This document shows positions 53,653 through 62,914 of a stretch of 64,000 nt of DNA, piece by piece (position 1 is the first letter of the stretch; every line of letters begins with the position of its first letter). The stretch comes from Chitinophaga sp. (GTDB lineage: Bacteria; Bacteroidota; Bacteroidia; Chitinophagales; Chitinophagaceae): contig NZ_JAGHZS010000001.1 in NCBI RefSeq assembly GCF_017745275.1, positions 248,001 to 312,000 on the forward strand, given 5' to 3'. A program made the position numbers and the translations under genes. The notes beneath the pieces were generated by a model. That model searched no databases. It was not told the origin of the DNA and saw only the letters and a program-made list of their open reading frames with translations.

Positions 53653-54543
53653 ATGAGAAAAATAGTTTTAACGAATCGTACCAAAGGATTCATCAGTATC
53701 ATTTTCGTGATGCTTATCTGGGGCAGTTCTTTTTCTGTTACCAAAACGGTGGTACAGGAGGTACATCCTTACCTGTTTGCTGCTTTACGTCACCTGATTG
53801 CTGCTGCAGTATTGCTGCCTTTCTATCTTAACAGGAGAAGAAAAATAAGACAGTCTTTACCAATGAAAAAACTGGCGCTGATGGGCATTGCCGGCATTAC
53901 GGTGTACTATGGACTCTTCAATTTTGCCATGACTTATATTCCAGCCTCCAGTGGCGCCCTGATAGAAGGGTTAATTCCGGTAGCGATAGCCATACCGGCG
54001 GCGCTTATTTTAAAAGAACATTTGTCGTCCAGGAGCATTGCTGGTATTATACTTTGTGTAACTGGTGTGATACTGGTGGGCTTCGTGGGTGCACCGGATG
54101 GATCCTCGCATACGCTGATTGGAAGTGGCCTTATGGCCCTGGCAGTTTGCTGCTGGAGTGTATACACGTTGTTATCCAGGAGTATTAAGGAGACGGATAC
54201 CTTGTTATCGACTGCCGTCAGCACATTTATAGGTACGGCTTTACTTTTGCCGGTGGCCGCTATAGATGTGTACAACCATGGGATGCCTGAGATCTCCGGA
54301 AAAGCCTGGGCAGGTATTATTTACCTGGGCGTATTTGCTTCTGCACTGGCTTATTTCCTGTATAACCAGGCGCTGGAAAGTTTGCCCGCTGCACAGGTAG
54401 GAAACTTCCTGAATTTAAACCCGGTGATAGGCGCCATCATTGCTATTATATTTCTGAAAGATACATTTACCGCCTGGCAAATGACAGGCGGAGTGCTGGT
54501 ACTGGCAGGAATATGGCTCAGCTCCCGCCGTGTGGCCTCTTAG
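53653..54543 (+). CDS. EamA-family (DMT) transporter
   Basis: 296 residues, about ten membrane helices in two EamA repeats: FVMLIWGSSFSVTKTVVQEV HP at the start and LMALAVCCWSVYTLLSRSIK from about residue 155, each followed by the usual proline-rich turns; FLNLNPVIGAIIAIIFLKDT ends the second. The family exports metabolites and amino acids. It ends four bases from the end of the convergent CDF gene. Confidence 0.93.
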   Translation: MRKIVLTNRTKGFISIIFVMLIWGSSFSVTKTVVQEVHPYLFAALRHLIAAAVLLPFYLNRRRKIRQSLPMKKLALMGIAGITVYYGLFNFAMTYIPASSGALIEGLIPVAIAIPAALILKEHLSSRSIAGIILCVTGVILVGFVGAPDGSSHTLIGSGLMALAVCCWSVYTLLSRSIKETDTLLSTAVSTFIGTALLLPVAAIDVYNHGMPEISGKAWAGIIYLGVFASALAYFLYNQALESLPAAQVGNFLNLNPVIGAIIAIIFLKDTFTAWQMTGGVLVLAGIWLSSRRVAS

Positions 54544-54547
54544 CTTT

Positions 54548-55963
54548 TTACGCCATCGGCTCCGGATCTATATGCACACGGATAATATCCGGTACCTCTA
54601 CTTTCAATGCACGTTCCAGGTCGTACATGATGGTATGTGTATATGCCAGGGAGGTATCGCCCGCGAGGTAAATAATCAGGGTGACCACCAGGCCTTCGTC
54701 TGTTTGCAGTACTTCGTCGATCTTTACATTAGGCCACGCCGTTAGTTTGATCAACGCCACTTTCACCCGTTCAAAGGCTTCTACCTGCCGCCGGGCCGCT
54801 TTAGGCATTTCATTTCTGGGTTCAATATGCACCGCTACTTTTACAGGCAATGGGAATTCCTGTATCAGCGCAGATTCCAGCAATTCCGATTTCATATGCG
54901 CTTCCCGCAGCGTTACTTCTTCCGACACTTCGAGGTCCAGTTCTATCCTCATTTCGTCTCCTACCAGGTAGAGGTTGAGGTTATGGATACGCAGGTCCAG
55001 CCGTGCAGCCACGGATCTTACGGTGATGCTGTAAGGCTCATCAGTGGTATGAATAGGCTCTGCATGTACAATCACTACGGTCTCCGGGTCCAGCTCTTCT
55101 TTGATGGCATGCTCTATTGTTTCCGTGAGCTCATGGGCTTTTTCAAATGTTAAGCTCCTGAGTGTACCTACAGTAGCTTCTACATATGGTTTGTTGCCTA
55201 CAAAGCGGGGCTTGATAGTGACCGCGCCGGGCACTACACCCGGAATACGCTCCACCCGTTGCTGCAGGCGGGGTTGCAGGTCTTCGGGCACGTCGTCCAT
55301 CAGGGAACGGATGGCTTGTGATCCAACACTCCACACGGATTTAAATGCAATAAATACTACGCCTAATGCAGCAAAGGCATCTGCCCGTTCTACCAGCCAA
55401 ACAGGTAATGGCAGGTATCTTCCTAAAAAAATAAATAACAATCCTATCAATATGGCGATAGACCCCAGCATGTCATTTCCGAAATGTTCTGCATCAGAAG
55501 CCAACGCCTGGCTTTGATAAAGCCGGGCCGCTCTCTTTAAGGTACGGACCCGCATAAAATCCACCACAATACTGATAATGATGATGGCAAACGACCAGAT
55601 GGTCACTTCCGGGGCGCCGGGCTCCCATAAAATTTTCACGATGGCATGATAGCCGATAATGAGTGCAGTAGCACCGAGTAAAATCATACCGGCCAGTGCG
55701 CCCAGCGACTCCGCCCTTTCATGTCCGTAAGGATGGTTAGCATCCGGTGGCCTGGCGGCTACCCGCACAGCTACAAAGGTGACCAGTGTAGAAAGCAGAT
55801 CCAACAGGGAATGTATCCCTTCTGCAATCAGGCCAAGGCTCCCGGTGAGAATGCCAATGATAAATTTAAGCGCCGCTAGGCTGCCGCTGGCAATTACTGA
55901 AATAGTAGTAATCTTACTTTTACTTTCTACATTAGCCACTTCGGGGACTACTATATTTGCCAT
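54548..55963 (-). CDS. Cation diffusion facilitator (CDF) metal exporter, extended C-terminus
   Basis: The start at 55963 (MANIVVPEVANVESKSK) is preferred over one 48 bases upstream. 471 residues. Six membrane helices; the metal site shows as GLIAEGIHSLLDLLSTLVTF in helix 2 (HSxxD) and SDAEHFGNDMLGSIAI in helix 5 (HxxxD). The cytoplasmic tail has two to three ferredoxin-like modules (IPGVVPGAVTIKPRFVGNKP; VARLDLRIHNLNLYLVGDEM; WPNVKIDEVLQTDEGLVVTL), longer than the single one of YiiP. It should export Zn, Mn or Fe. Aspartate in place of one histidine at the site leaves the metal uncertain. Confidence 0.92.
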   Translation of the reverse strand: MANIVVPEVANVESKSKITTISVIASGSLAALKFIIGILTGSLGLIAEGIHSLLDLLSTLVTFVAVRVAARPPDANHPYGHERAESLGALAGMILLGATALIIGYHAIVKILWEPGAPEVTIWSFAIIIISIVVDFMRVRTLKRAARLYQSQALASDAEHFGNDMLGSIAILIGLLFIFLGRYLPLPVWLVERADAFAALGVVFIAFKSVWSVGSQAIRSLMDDVPEDLQPRLQQRVERIPGVVPGAVTIKPRFVGNKPYVEATVGTLRSLTFEKAHELTETIEHAIKEELDPETVVIVHAEPIHTTDEPYSITVRSVAARLDLRIHNLNLYLVGDEMRIELDLEVSEEVTLREAHMKSELLESALIQEFPLPVKVAVHIEPRNEMPKAARRQVEAFERVKVALIKLTAWPNVKIDEVLQTDEGLVVTLIIYLAGDTSLAYTHTIMYDLERALKVEVPDIIRVHIDPEPMA

Positions 55964-55997
55964 AATACTGATTAAAAAGCGAATGTATGTGTAAATA

Positions 55998-56026
55998 GCC
56001 TGGTATACCAAAAAAATATACCAGGC
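55998..56026. terminator. Hairpin upstream of the CDF gene
   Basis: GCCTGGTATA (55998-56007) pairs with TATACCAGGC (56017-56026). On the plus side CCCATTTTTTT follows. It most likely ends the transcript of the 434-residue gene before the CDF gene. Confidence 0.6.
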
Positions 56027-56105
56027 CCATTTTTTTATTATCCTTCTTCTCCGCTGTTCTACATTTTCATCAACAACATTCTGATGAATGCAACATCAAA
56101 GGAAT

Positions 56106-57410
56106 TTATAGCGGAATCACCTGGTTACCGTTAATGAAGCGGGTATCTTTAATGGCGCCGGTACCGGAGAAGCGATATTGTAAACCTACAATATCTGTGG
56201 GTGTATGTGGAAGAGTGAGTGTATAAGCGGTTTGTCCGTTTACGATAAACCGCATTTGTTTGTTTTTAGCTTCTACGCGTAGGGTGGCCCATTGGTCCAG
56301 GTCACAGCCGAAGCCGGAGAGGTCTGCCTGCTTGCTGCTGACATCCCTGCCGGCAGCGTACAGGAAGATATCACCCACGCAGCCTTTGGCGCAGAGCGGG
56401 ACGATGATCACATCATTTTTACACAGTATGAGTACCTGTACGTTTTGACAAGCAGCACTGCCCCGGTGAAAATCGCTTTTCAGGGTGGTTTCAAAAACAA
56501 ACTGGTCATTTTTCAGCGCGCCCATGTCCTGTACATTGAAAAAGCGCAAAGCTGGTGGAGAAGGTTGTAGCGGGAGATGATATTGCGATAGCAGTGCTTC
56601 ATCCACGCTGATCGTTTCATTTCTTTCTACTTCATCTTTTTTGAAATAGAGCGGCGCGCCTGATTCATTTTCAATGAGGGTTACCCAGCCATCGGAGGCA
56701 ATCATCAGGTCATCTTCCTTTACAATTTGTTGGCCTACCATCAGTTTAGCGCGGAAATAGCCAGGTGTATAGTAGATAGATGAATGCTCCGTTTTATCAA
56801 TCGGCACTGCCGTTTTACGGCTCACATCCCATGATTGCGCAATGAATACAGTATCTGTAGCCGCCAATGCCCGGTAATGAAAGATCACGGAATTAGGAAC
56901 GCCGGAGCGCCTGATTTTATCGCAACGGAAAATGTACGCCGACGGATCTACAGGCGCTGTGCTCCTGTTATTTAATGATAGTAATCCATATACCAGGAAT
57001 GGAAGGAGCAACAGCAGTCCCCAGGCCCATTTGCGGGAAATGCGTTTGGCGGGTATTTTTTCGGGAGATATCAACGCCGTGTTGTGTATCGGAGGCTGTG
57101 GTTCCAGCCGCGTGGTATTCAACTTACCAGGAGGTGCCGTTTGATTTTTGAAGTCACGCCAGTCCTTGTAGCCTACAAATTGAGCCAGCGTATTCAATGT
57201 GGTAGTGGTAGGAATGTGTGCGTATTTGAGTTTTCCCCATAACCGTTTCAGGGTGGTAACGCTCAGTGTTACACCCGTGTCCGTGGCTATGGCGATGCTT
57301 AGTGCTTCAAAGTCGTAGCTACTCCATGCATCAGCAGATCCCCGGTTTAAACGGTCTTCGGCCAATAACAGGCATCTTTTTATATCATATAATTCCTCAC
57401 TGTTAGTCAT
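56106..57410 (-). CDS. Membrane-tethered HTH-like protein with periplasmic LamG-like domain
   Basis: 434 residues. The cytoplasmic N-terminus (about 1-92) is helical and looks like a DNA-binding fold: SIAIATDTGVTLSVTTLKRL W, then TTTLNTLAQFVGYKDWRDFK. A proline-rich linker leads to one membrane helix (about 128-146, WAWGLLLLLPFLVYGLLSL). The rest lies outside; the end (about 280-434) is a concanavalin/LamG-like sandwich (DQWATLRVEAKNKQMRFIVN). No known family name comes to mind. It is divergent from, and 116 bases from, a secreted protein with a similar sandwich, hinting at a one-component sensor and its target. Confidence 0.75.
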   Translation of the reverse strand: MTNSEELYDIKRCLLLAEDRLNRGSADAWSSYDFEALSIAIATDTGVTLSVTTLKRLWGKLKYAHIPTTTTLNTLAQFVGYKDWRDFKNQTAPPGKLNTTRLEPQPPIHNTALISPEKIPAKRISRKWAWGLLLLLPFLVYGLLSLNNRSTAPVDPSAYIFRCDKIRRSGVPNSVIFHYRALAATDTVFIAQSWDVSRKTAVPIDKTEHSSIYYTPGYFRAKLMVGQQIVKEDDLMIASDGWVTLIENESGAPLYFKKDEVERNETISVDEALLSQYHLPLQPSPPALRFFNVQDMGALKNDQFVFETTLKSDFHRGSAACQNVQVLILCKNDVIIVPLCAKGCVGDIFLYAAGRDVSSKQADLSGFGCDLDQWATLRVEAKNKQMRFIVNGQTAYTLTLPHTPTDIVGLQYRFSGTGAIKDTRFINGNQVIPL

Positions 57411-57526
57411 TGCTTATGAACATTTTACCAACTTGTACGCACTTGCACCAACTTGATGCAGCGTTGAATAGCCCAAATAAATACGGTCCTCCATCTTTGC
57501 CGGATACCCATTCAAAATAAAAGATC

Positions 57527-58642
57527 ATGACAAAAACAGCTATTCGCCTATTGTTATTATTGTTGCCATTAAGTGTGGCAGCACAACAAAAAAAGGGAAC
57601 GATCCGGGTGCCATTAATGGCGACCAACTGGGACTTTAAACCGGGTACCGTGGAATTCCTTACCTGGCAATCCGTGCCGGCTATGAAGATATTAAACAGT
57701 ATTGATACTGCCGTATTAAAAAACTTTGATTTTACCGATGGTACTGTAGAATATGACATCCAGCTGGTAGATACGGTATTCACTGCTTTCTTCTTCCGGC
57801 GCGCCAGTAAAGCAGAAACGGAATGTTTTTATTTCCGCACCGGGGAATCGGGCAACCAGGCCGCCATACAATATGCCCCTTTTATTGGTGGGGTGAATCT
57901 CTGGAATATGATGTATCACTATCAAAATGCCGCCTGGTTTGAGAAACAACAATGGAACCATGTAAAGCTGCTCATCTCTGGTAAACAATTACGTGTATAC
58001 GTGAACGATATGCTGCGTCCGGCACTGGAAGTTCCCCGGCTGGAAGGCAATACCACGCATGGTACGCTCTCTTTCGACGGACAGGCAATCATTGCCAACC
58101 TTGTTGTGAAACCTGGACAAACCGAAGACCTTTCACCGCTGGAAGGCGTAGACATCACCAACAACGATCCCCGTTATCTGCGTAAATGGCTGATCAGCCC
58201 GGTGATTCCCATGTCTGAAAAAAATGACTTCCGTGATGCCTACCTGCCTGATAAAGCCACCATATGGGATACTATCCGCGCCGAAAGAAGAGGCCTCATT
58301 AACCTGACCCGCAAATTTGGTGGGGCTCCCCAAACCCGCCGCCTGGTATGGCTCAAAACAAATATCCATGCCGCTGCCAACCAGGTACGGCAACTACGCC
58401 TCGGATTCAATAACGAGGTATGGGTATTGGTCAACGGAAAATTCGTGTATATAGATAAAAATACTTACGGTTCTCCTATCATGAAACAACCCGAAGGACG
58501 ATGCACGCTCGAAAACAGCACCATTAACCTCCCGCTCGCAAAAGGAGATAACGAGCTACTGGTTGGCGTAGCTAACAATTTCTATGGCTGGGGCATTATA
58601 GCACAACTGGATAAATTTGAACACCTCGTTACAGAAAGATAA
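57527..58642 (+). CDS. Secreted LamG/concanavalin-like protein, unknown function
   Basis: 371 residues with a signal peptide (TAIRLLLLLLPLSVAAQQ). Residues about 30-195 form a LamG-like sandwich (NFDFTDGTVEYDIQLVDTVF, WNHVKLLISGKQLRVYVNDM LRPAL). The second half (about 205-371) is another beta-rich domain with VWVLVNGKFVYIDKNTYGSP and LPLAKGDNELLVGVANNFYG WG, as seen in accessory beta-sandwiches of glycosidases. No catalytic motif is recognised. It is divergent from the membrane-tethered HTH-like gene and followed by a hairpin. Confidence 0.75.
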   Translation: MTKTAIRLLLLLLPLSVAAQQKKGTIRVPLMATNWDFKPGTVEFLTWQSVPAMKILNSIDTAVLKNFDFTDGTVEYDIQLVDTVFTAFFFRRASKAETECFYFRTGESGNQAAIQYAPFIGGVNLWNMMYHYQNAAWFEKQQWNHVKLLISGKQLRVYVNDMLRPALEVPRLEGNTTHGTLSFDGQAIIANLVVKPGQTEDLSPLEGVDITNNDPRYLRKWLISPVIPMSEKNDFRDAYLPDKATIWDTIRAERRGLINLTRKFGGAPQTRRLVWLKTNIHAAANQVRQLRLGFNNEVWVLVNGKFVYIDKNTYGSPIMKQPEGRCTLENSTINLPLAKGDNELLVGVANNFYGWGIIAQLDKFEHLVTER

Positions 58643-58648
58643 TCTGCC

Positions 58649-58678
58649 TTATCGCCACGCTGTACGGCGTGGCGATAA
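58649..58678 (+). terminator. Hairpin after the LamG-like gene
   Basis: TTATCGCCACGC (58649-58660) pairs perfectly with GCGTGGCGATAA (58667-58678), seven bases after the stop. No long T-run follows. Confidence 0.65.
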
Positions 58679-58755
58679 ATACATAAGGATTATATATTTA
58701 TGCCATTTTCTGCGCTGATTAGCATAAATTGATATAAATATTCATAGTATCCACC

Positions 58756-59553
58756 ATGAGAAAAACCATTACAGATGATGAATTAACGGGGAAAGTCCGG
58801 CAAATGAAATACATGACCACCGATCCTGCCGGGGCCCGGTATGATTATGAGATATCGCATTATAATGCGCAAGGCACCCTGCTGAAATGGGAAAAGTACA
58901 GTGAAACAAATGCACTGGTGAAGCATCTCTTATATGCATACAATGACCACGGCGTTTTACAGGAAGAAACCCTTCAGGAAAGTGATGGCCGCATCGTGTA
59001 TACAAACAGCTATTACCCCGACGGAAATTACAGGGAAACCATACAGTACTACGGCGAGGATACTTATAAAACGTGTTATGATGAAGCCGGTAATGTGACC
59101 GCGCAATTTGAAAACGACCAGCCCACAGACATTGAAACAGATCCGTACAACGAGCAGTGGAACACCCAATCCATCACCGATACAGATGGACATCCGGCAG
59201 AACTGATCCATTACTACGCCTACGGCACCCTGCATGATATCACAAAGCGGAAATACAATGCACAGCGGCAACTGATCTACGAAGCCACCTACGCAAGCGA
59301 AGCAGCCCTGGCGGCCGATAAACCGGGGTCCGTTAAAACGAACAGCTACAACCAGCAACATCATTTAACAACGTATACCCATGACCGTATAGACGAGCAG
59401 GGAGATACCCGCCGCACCACTTTCCGGTATCATTATCAATATGATGAACACCAGAACTGGATAGAAAAAACAGAAACAATGAATAATAAAATTACCGGCT
59501 TCCAGGATAAAGTACAGTTTATCCGGAAGCGGGAAATTACTTACCATCCCTGA
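58756..59553 (+). CDS. YD-repeat-like protein without signal peptide
   Basis: 265 residues. The chain is built of strands of the form YDYEISHYNAQGTLLKWEKY, LLYAYNDHGVLQEETLQ, TNSYYPDGNYRETIQYY, ITKRKYNAQRQLIYEATY and FRYHYQYDEHQNWIEKTETM, i.e. RHS/YD-like hairpins. Unlike the gene at 18111 there is no signal peptide. It starts MRKTITDDELTGKVRQMKYM. No toxin or secretion gene is near. Followed after 15 bases by the LysR gene. Function unknown. Confidence 0.72.
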   Translation: MRKTITDDELTGKVRQMKYMTTDPAGARYDYEISHYNAQGTLLKWEKYSETNALVKHLLYAYNDHGVLQEETLQESDGRIVYTNSYYPDGNYRETIQYYGEDTYKTCYDEAGNVTAQFENDQPTDIETDPYNEQWNTQSITDTDGHPAELIHYYAYGTLHDITKRKYNAQRQLIYEATYASEAALAADKPGSVKTNSYNQQHHLTTYTHDRIDEQGDTRRTTFRYHYQYDEHQNWIEKTETMNNKITGFQDKVQFIRKREITYHP

Positions 59554-59568
59554 TTAACACCCTACGAT

Positions 59569-60468
59569 ATGCTATCTAACCGTCACCTGATTTTCATGGA
59601 AGTTGCACACCAGAAAAGCTTTTCCAAAGCCAGCCAGGCACTGTTTATTTCACAGCCGGCCGTAAGCACGCATATCAAAGGACTGGAAGAACAGTATAAA
59701 ACGAAATTATTTGAACGGAAAGGCTTGCAGATAGAACTCACAGAAGCTGGACAGTTGCTCTATAACCGCCTGTTAACCGTCAGGCATATACAACAGGAAA
59801 CAGAGTTCGATATATCGGTGATCCACGATCAGCAACAGGCTACCGGTATGCTGAACCTGGGCGCCAGCACCACGGCAGCGTTGTATATTCTGCCCAAGGT
59901 GATGTCGGCCTTTCACCGGGAATATCCGCTGGTAGATATTTCCCTGCTCAACCGCAACAGTGAAATTGTATTACAGGCCCTGCTGGACAAAGAAATAAAC
60001 ATCGGCGTTACCGAAGAAAAAGGACAATTAAGTAACATTACTTATCAACCTTTTCTGAAAGATAAGATTGTGGCCGTGTGCAGCAGAAATAATCCACTGG
60101 CAAAGAAAAAGAATTATGCCGTGAAAGATATCCTGAACATGCCCGTTGCCATCCGGGAAAGAGGTAGCGGCACACTGGAAGCCATCAAAACAGGATTGCA
60201 GAAAAGTAAAATACGGCTGAATGACCTGAAGATAAAAGTACGACTGGGCGGCACGGAAGCATTAAAGAATTTCCTGCTGGAATCCGGCTGTGTGGGGTTT
60301 TTATCTACCCGCTCTATTGTAAAAGAGCTACAGCACGGAGAACTAACGATCCTCCATTTTGACGGTTTGCGGATAGAGCGCAGTTTTTACTTTATCCAAC
60401 GAAAAGGCGAAACCAGCGATCTGAACAAGCGATTCATCAAAATGGCCAAAAGCATTTATAATTTATAA
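59569..60468 (+). CDS. LysR-family transcription regulator
   Basis: 299 residues, the standard length. The winged helix is FMEVAHQKSFSKASQALFIS QPAVSTHIKGLEEQY (about 9-43); the effector-binding domain (about 90-295) begins GMLNLGASTTAALYILPKVM, with MPVAIRERGSGTLEAIK and SGCVGFLSTRSIVKEL inside. LysR proteins usually control a divergent gene; here none is present, and the gene follows the YD-like gene. Target unknown. Confidence 0.94.
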   Translation: MLSNRHLIFMEVAHQKSFSKASQALFISQPAVSTHIKGLEEQYKTKLFERKGLQIELTEAGQLLYNRLLTVRHIQQETEFDISVIHDQQQATGMLNLGASTTAALYILPKVMSAFHREYPLVDISLLNRNSEIVLQALLDKEINIGVTEEKGQLSNITYQPFLKDKIVAVCSRNNPLAKKKNYAVKDILNMPVAIRERGSGTLEAIKTGLQKSKIRLNDLKIKVRLGGTEALKNFLLESGCVGFLSTRSIVKELQHGELTILHFDGLRIERSFYFIQRKGETSDLNKRFIKMAKSIYNL

Positions 60469-60534
60469 TTATAGGTCATAATAATTTCCAATAGACAAGA
60501 TTATAGGTATAAGCCTACATTTGAATACCACAAA

Positions 60535-60816
60535 ATGTACGTTTCTATGAACATGCTTTTTTATTATGATGAGTTATACAAGGCGGCTGTAGAAAGAATC
60601 AATAAAATTGTCGACATTTCTGTACAACAAAAAAACTATTTATTATCAACGCTTAAGAGCCAGGCTCCTTTCTTATCAACCACACAGGAAGACATCGACC
60701 TCGTTGCGCAGCGCATGATGAGTTCATTAGGTTCCATTTTATGCCCGGATGCAGCAGCCGATTTTGCCGGCGGCAGCAAACTGCTGGAAATGGAAATGCT
60801 GTACAATGGAGAATAA
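60535..60816 (+). CDS. Small hypothetical protein (93 residues)
   Basis: Begins MYVSMNMLFYYDELYKAAVE; the second ATG (60547) is also possible. Helical and acidic, with no signal peptide, membrane segment or known motif. A TACATTTG box (60516-60523) lies just before the start and an 18-bp perfect hairpin lies just after the stop, so it looks like a complete single-gene transcript, which favours a real gene. Confidence 0.6.
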   Translation: MYVSMNMLFYYDELYKAAVERINKIVDISVQQKNYLLSTLKSQAPFLSTTQEDIDLVAQRMMSSLGSILCPDAAADFAGGSKLLEMEMLYNGE

Positions 60817-60820
60817 AAGT

Positions 60821-60862
60821 CATCAGCAGGCATAAAGGCAAATTCCTTTATGCCTGCTGATG
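60821..60862. terminator. Perfect 18-bp hairpin after the small gene
   Basis: CATCAGCAGGCATAAAGG (60821-60838) pairs with 60845-60862 across CAAATT. It begins four bases after the stop codon. No U-run follows, so it may also be an mRNA-stabilising hairpin. Confidence 0.7.
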
Positions 60863-60981
60863 ATATATTGATGGCGCTGTCACCCTTATCCCGGCCGGAT
60901 TCCCCTTCTGTCTTACTCCTTATTTTCCCTCTCCCCGCAATAATGTAGCAGCATATCATCTTTTTTTGTAGCTTCCCGCCT

Positions 60982-61548
60982 GTGCCGAGGTCGTCCAATA
61001 CAACAGATAGTAATGAGCAATATGTTGCCTTATACCGGCAACACTATCCTTATTTATTTAAAACAGGCCAGAATGCAGGCTTCGCACCAGATATTATCAA
61101 AGATCTTATCAATCAAACCTTCCTGGCTTTTATAGAAAAACACATCGACTGGTCACAAATAGATCAGCCCAAATTCTATATTGCCAGCAGCTTTAAAAAC
61201 AAACTCACCGACTATGCCCGCAGCAAGGGTAAAACATACACGATTCCGGATACGGAAACTACGGACGACAGCATAGAAGAAAAAATTATCCTCACAGAAG
61301 AAGCCGAGCAACTAAAAGCGCAAATGCAACAGGCCTACCTGGCCCTACCACCTCGCTGTCGCCTGGTGATCCGCCTGAAATATTACGAAGGACTGACCCA
61401 CGACCAGATTGCTGCCCAAACGGGGCTCAGTCACCGCAGCATCTATAACAATCTCTCTGAAGGCTTAAAAGCCATGCGCCTCCTGCTGGCAGATAAACCC
61501 CAGCGCCCTGGTCAACTCCTCTCCCTGCTCGCCCTGTGCATCGTCTGA
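60982..61548 (+). CDS. ECF-type RNA polymerase sigma-70 factor (second set)
   Basis: 188 residues with a GTG start at 60982, since no in-frame ATG precedes region 2. Region 2 has QHYPYLFKTGQNAGFAPDII KDLINQTFLAF and YIASSFKNKLTDYARSKGK; region 4 has LPPRCRLVIRLKYYEGLTHD QIAAQTGLSHRSIYNNLSEG. It precedes a FecR gene by 113 bases and a SusC gene beyond, the same order as the locus at 39-44.6 kb but on the plus strand. Confidence 0.92.
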   Translation: MPRSSNTTDSNEQYVALYRQHYPYLFKTGQNAGFAPDIIKDLINQTFLAFIEKHIDWSQIDQPKFYIASSFKNKLTDYARSKGKTYTIPDTETTDDSIEEKIILTEEAEQLKAQMQQAYLALPPRCRLVIRLKYYEGLTHDQIAAQTGLSHRSIYNNLSEGLKAMRLLLADKPQRPGQLLSLLALCIV

Positions 61549-61661
61549 AGCGCAGACTGATGGCGGCAGAACATATCTCCCGAAAAAAATTATAAAAAAG
61601 TTGGAAAAAAGTTGGTACATCCGGTAAGTCCGGCCGTCTGTTGTATTATAAATACGGCGGA

Positions 61662-62714
61662 ATGACCAAAATTTACACGTACGAAGAACTGATCACCCAC
61701 GATACATTTATCGCCTGGTGTACTACGCAGAACGCCGATGCTGCGCAGTACTGGGCTACTTACCTCTCGCATTTTCCCGGCGAAACTGCCCATGTGGAAA
61801 AGGCCAGGCAAACAGTACAACAACTGCATGCCGTCCTCACACCACTGGCGGCAGACGAAGCGGCTTCGGAGTTCCGTCAACTGCTGGAAAGCCAACAACC
61901 GAACACACTGCACATTTGGTACAAACGGATCGCTGTAGCGGCTGCCATTGCCGTTACCGTCACTGCCGGCGCTTGGTACTGGCAACATACCACACAAAAA
62001 CCTGCATTGCCGGAAGTGGTCCAATCCCTTCCCGGTGAACGGAAATCGCTGGTGCTGGCCGATGGTACCAAAGTAAACCTGAATGTGAACAGCCAGTTAC
62101 AACTGCATCCGCAATTCAAACAGGGCGTGCGGGAAATTACGTTACAGGGAGAGGCTTTCTTCGACGTACACCAGGACGCCCAGCACCCTTTTATCATCCA
62201 CACCACACATATGGATGTGAAAGTATTGGGTACCACATTTAATATTATGGCGTATCAAAACGACACCAAAACAGAAACATCGCTGATCAGCGGCGCCGTA
62301 GAAATAACGCTGAAAAGCAAACCAGGTAATCACATTGTGCTAAAGCCCAATGAAAAAATCACGTTGGAAAATGGGGTACTACCAGCCAACAACAGCAACA
62401 GCATGGCCATACAGGTCAGCAAAACGAGCCTGCAAAGCAAAAACCAACTGATCGCTGAAACCGCCTGGACCAACGACAAACTGGCCTTCAATGATGAAAC
62501 ACTGGCAGAAGTAGCACACAAGCTGGAACGTTGGTATGGCGTACAGATACAGGTAGACAGCACCATTGCTGACAACTACCACTACACGGCCGTTTTTGAA
62601 AAGGAAACATTGCCGCAAACATTACACATCCTGCAATTAATTCTACCATTTCAATATACCATCCATGGCACAGAGGTAAAAATAAGTAAACAGAATATCA
62701 ACCAATCGAATTAG
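61662..62714 (+). CDS. FecR-family anti-sigma factor (second set)
   Basis: The start at 61662 (MTKIYTYEELITHD) is preferred over an ATG 21 bases upstream. 350 residues: a cytoplasmic sigma-binding part, one membrane helix (about 88-104, IAVAAAIAVTVTAGAWYW), a FecR domain (SLPGERKSLVLADGTKVNLN, ITLQGEAFFDVHQD, VLGTTFNIMAYQND) and a DUF4974-like end (AEVAHKLERWYGVQIQVDST). Its TAG stop forms the outer end of the repeat at 62711-62804. Confidence 0.94.
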   Translation: MTKIYTYEELITHDTFIAWCTTQNADAAQYWATYLSHFPGETAHVEKARQTVQQLHAVLTPLAADEAASEFRQLLESQQPNTLHIWYKRIAVAAAIAVTVTAGAWYWQHTTQKPALPEVVQSLPGERKSLVLADGTKVNLNVNSQLQLHPQFKQGVREITLQGEAFFDVHQDAQHPFIIHTTHMDVKVLGTTFNIMAYQNDTKTETSLISGAVEITLKSKPGNHIVLKPNEKITLENGVLPANNSNSMAIQVSKTSLQSKNQLIAETAWTNDKLAFNDETLAEVAHKLERWYGVQIQVDSTIADNYHYTAVFEKETLPQTLHILQLILPFQYTIHGTEVKISKQNINQSN

Positions 62715-62804
62715 CTGTTAGCTTTTAGCTTTTAGCAAATGCAGCGAAGAGTATATTATATGAGATCCGCTGCATTTGCTAAAATGCTAAAAGCTAAAAG
62801 CTAA
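62711..62804. repeat. Intergenic inverted repeat of AGCTTTTAGC units between fecR and susC
   Basis: TTAGCTGTTAGCTTTTAGC..AAATGCAGCG is complementary to CGCTGCATTT..GCTAAAAGCTAAAAGCTAA, with a loop AAGAGTATATTATATGAGAT. The first TAG is the stop codon of the FecR gene. Unlike the other copies it lies within an operon-like series, so it could attenuate read-through into susC. Confidence 0.85.
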
Positions 62805-62914
62805 AAAAAGGGGAACGATAAACATCCCCCCTTCAGTTCAGTTAGTATTACCCTGCTCCCAACTTCGCGGGCGTGGAGCGAGGTAATGATTTAGCAACTA
62901 AACAACTCAAATCT

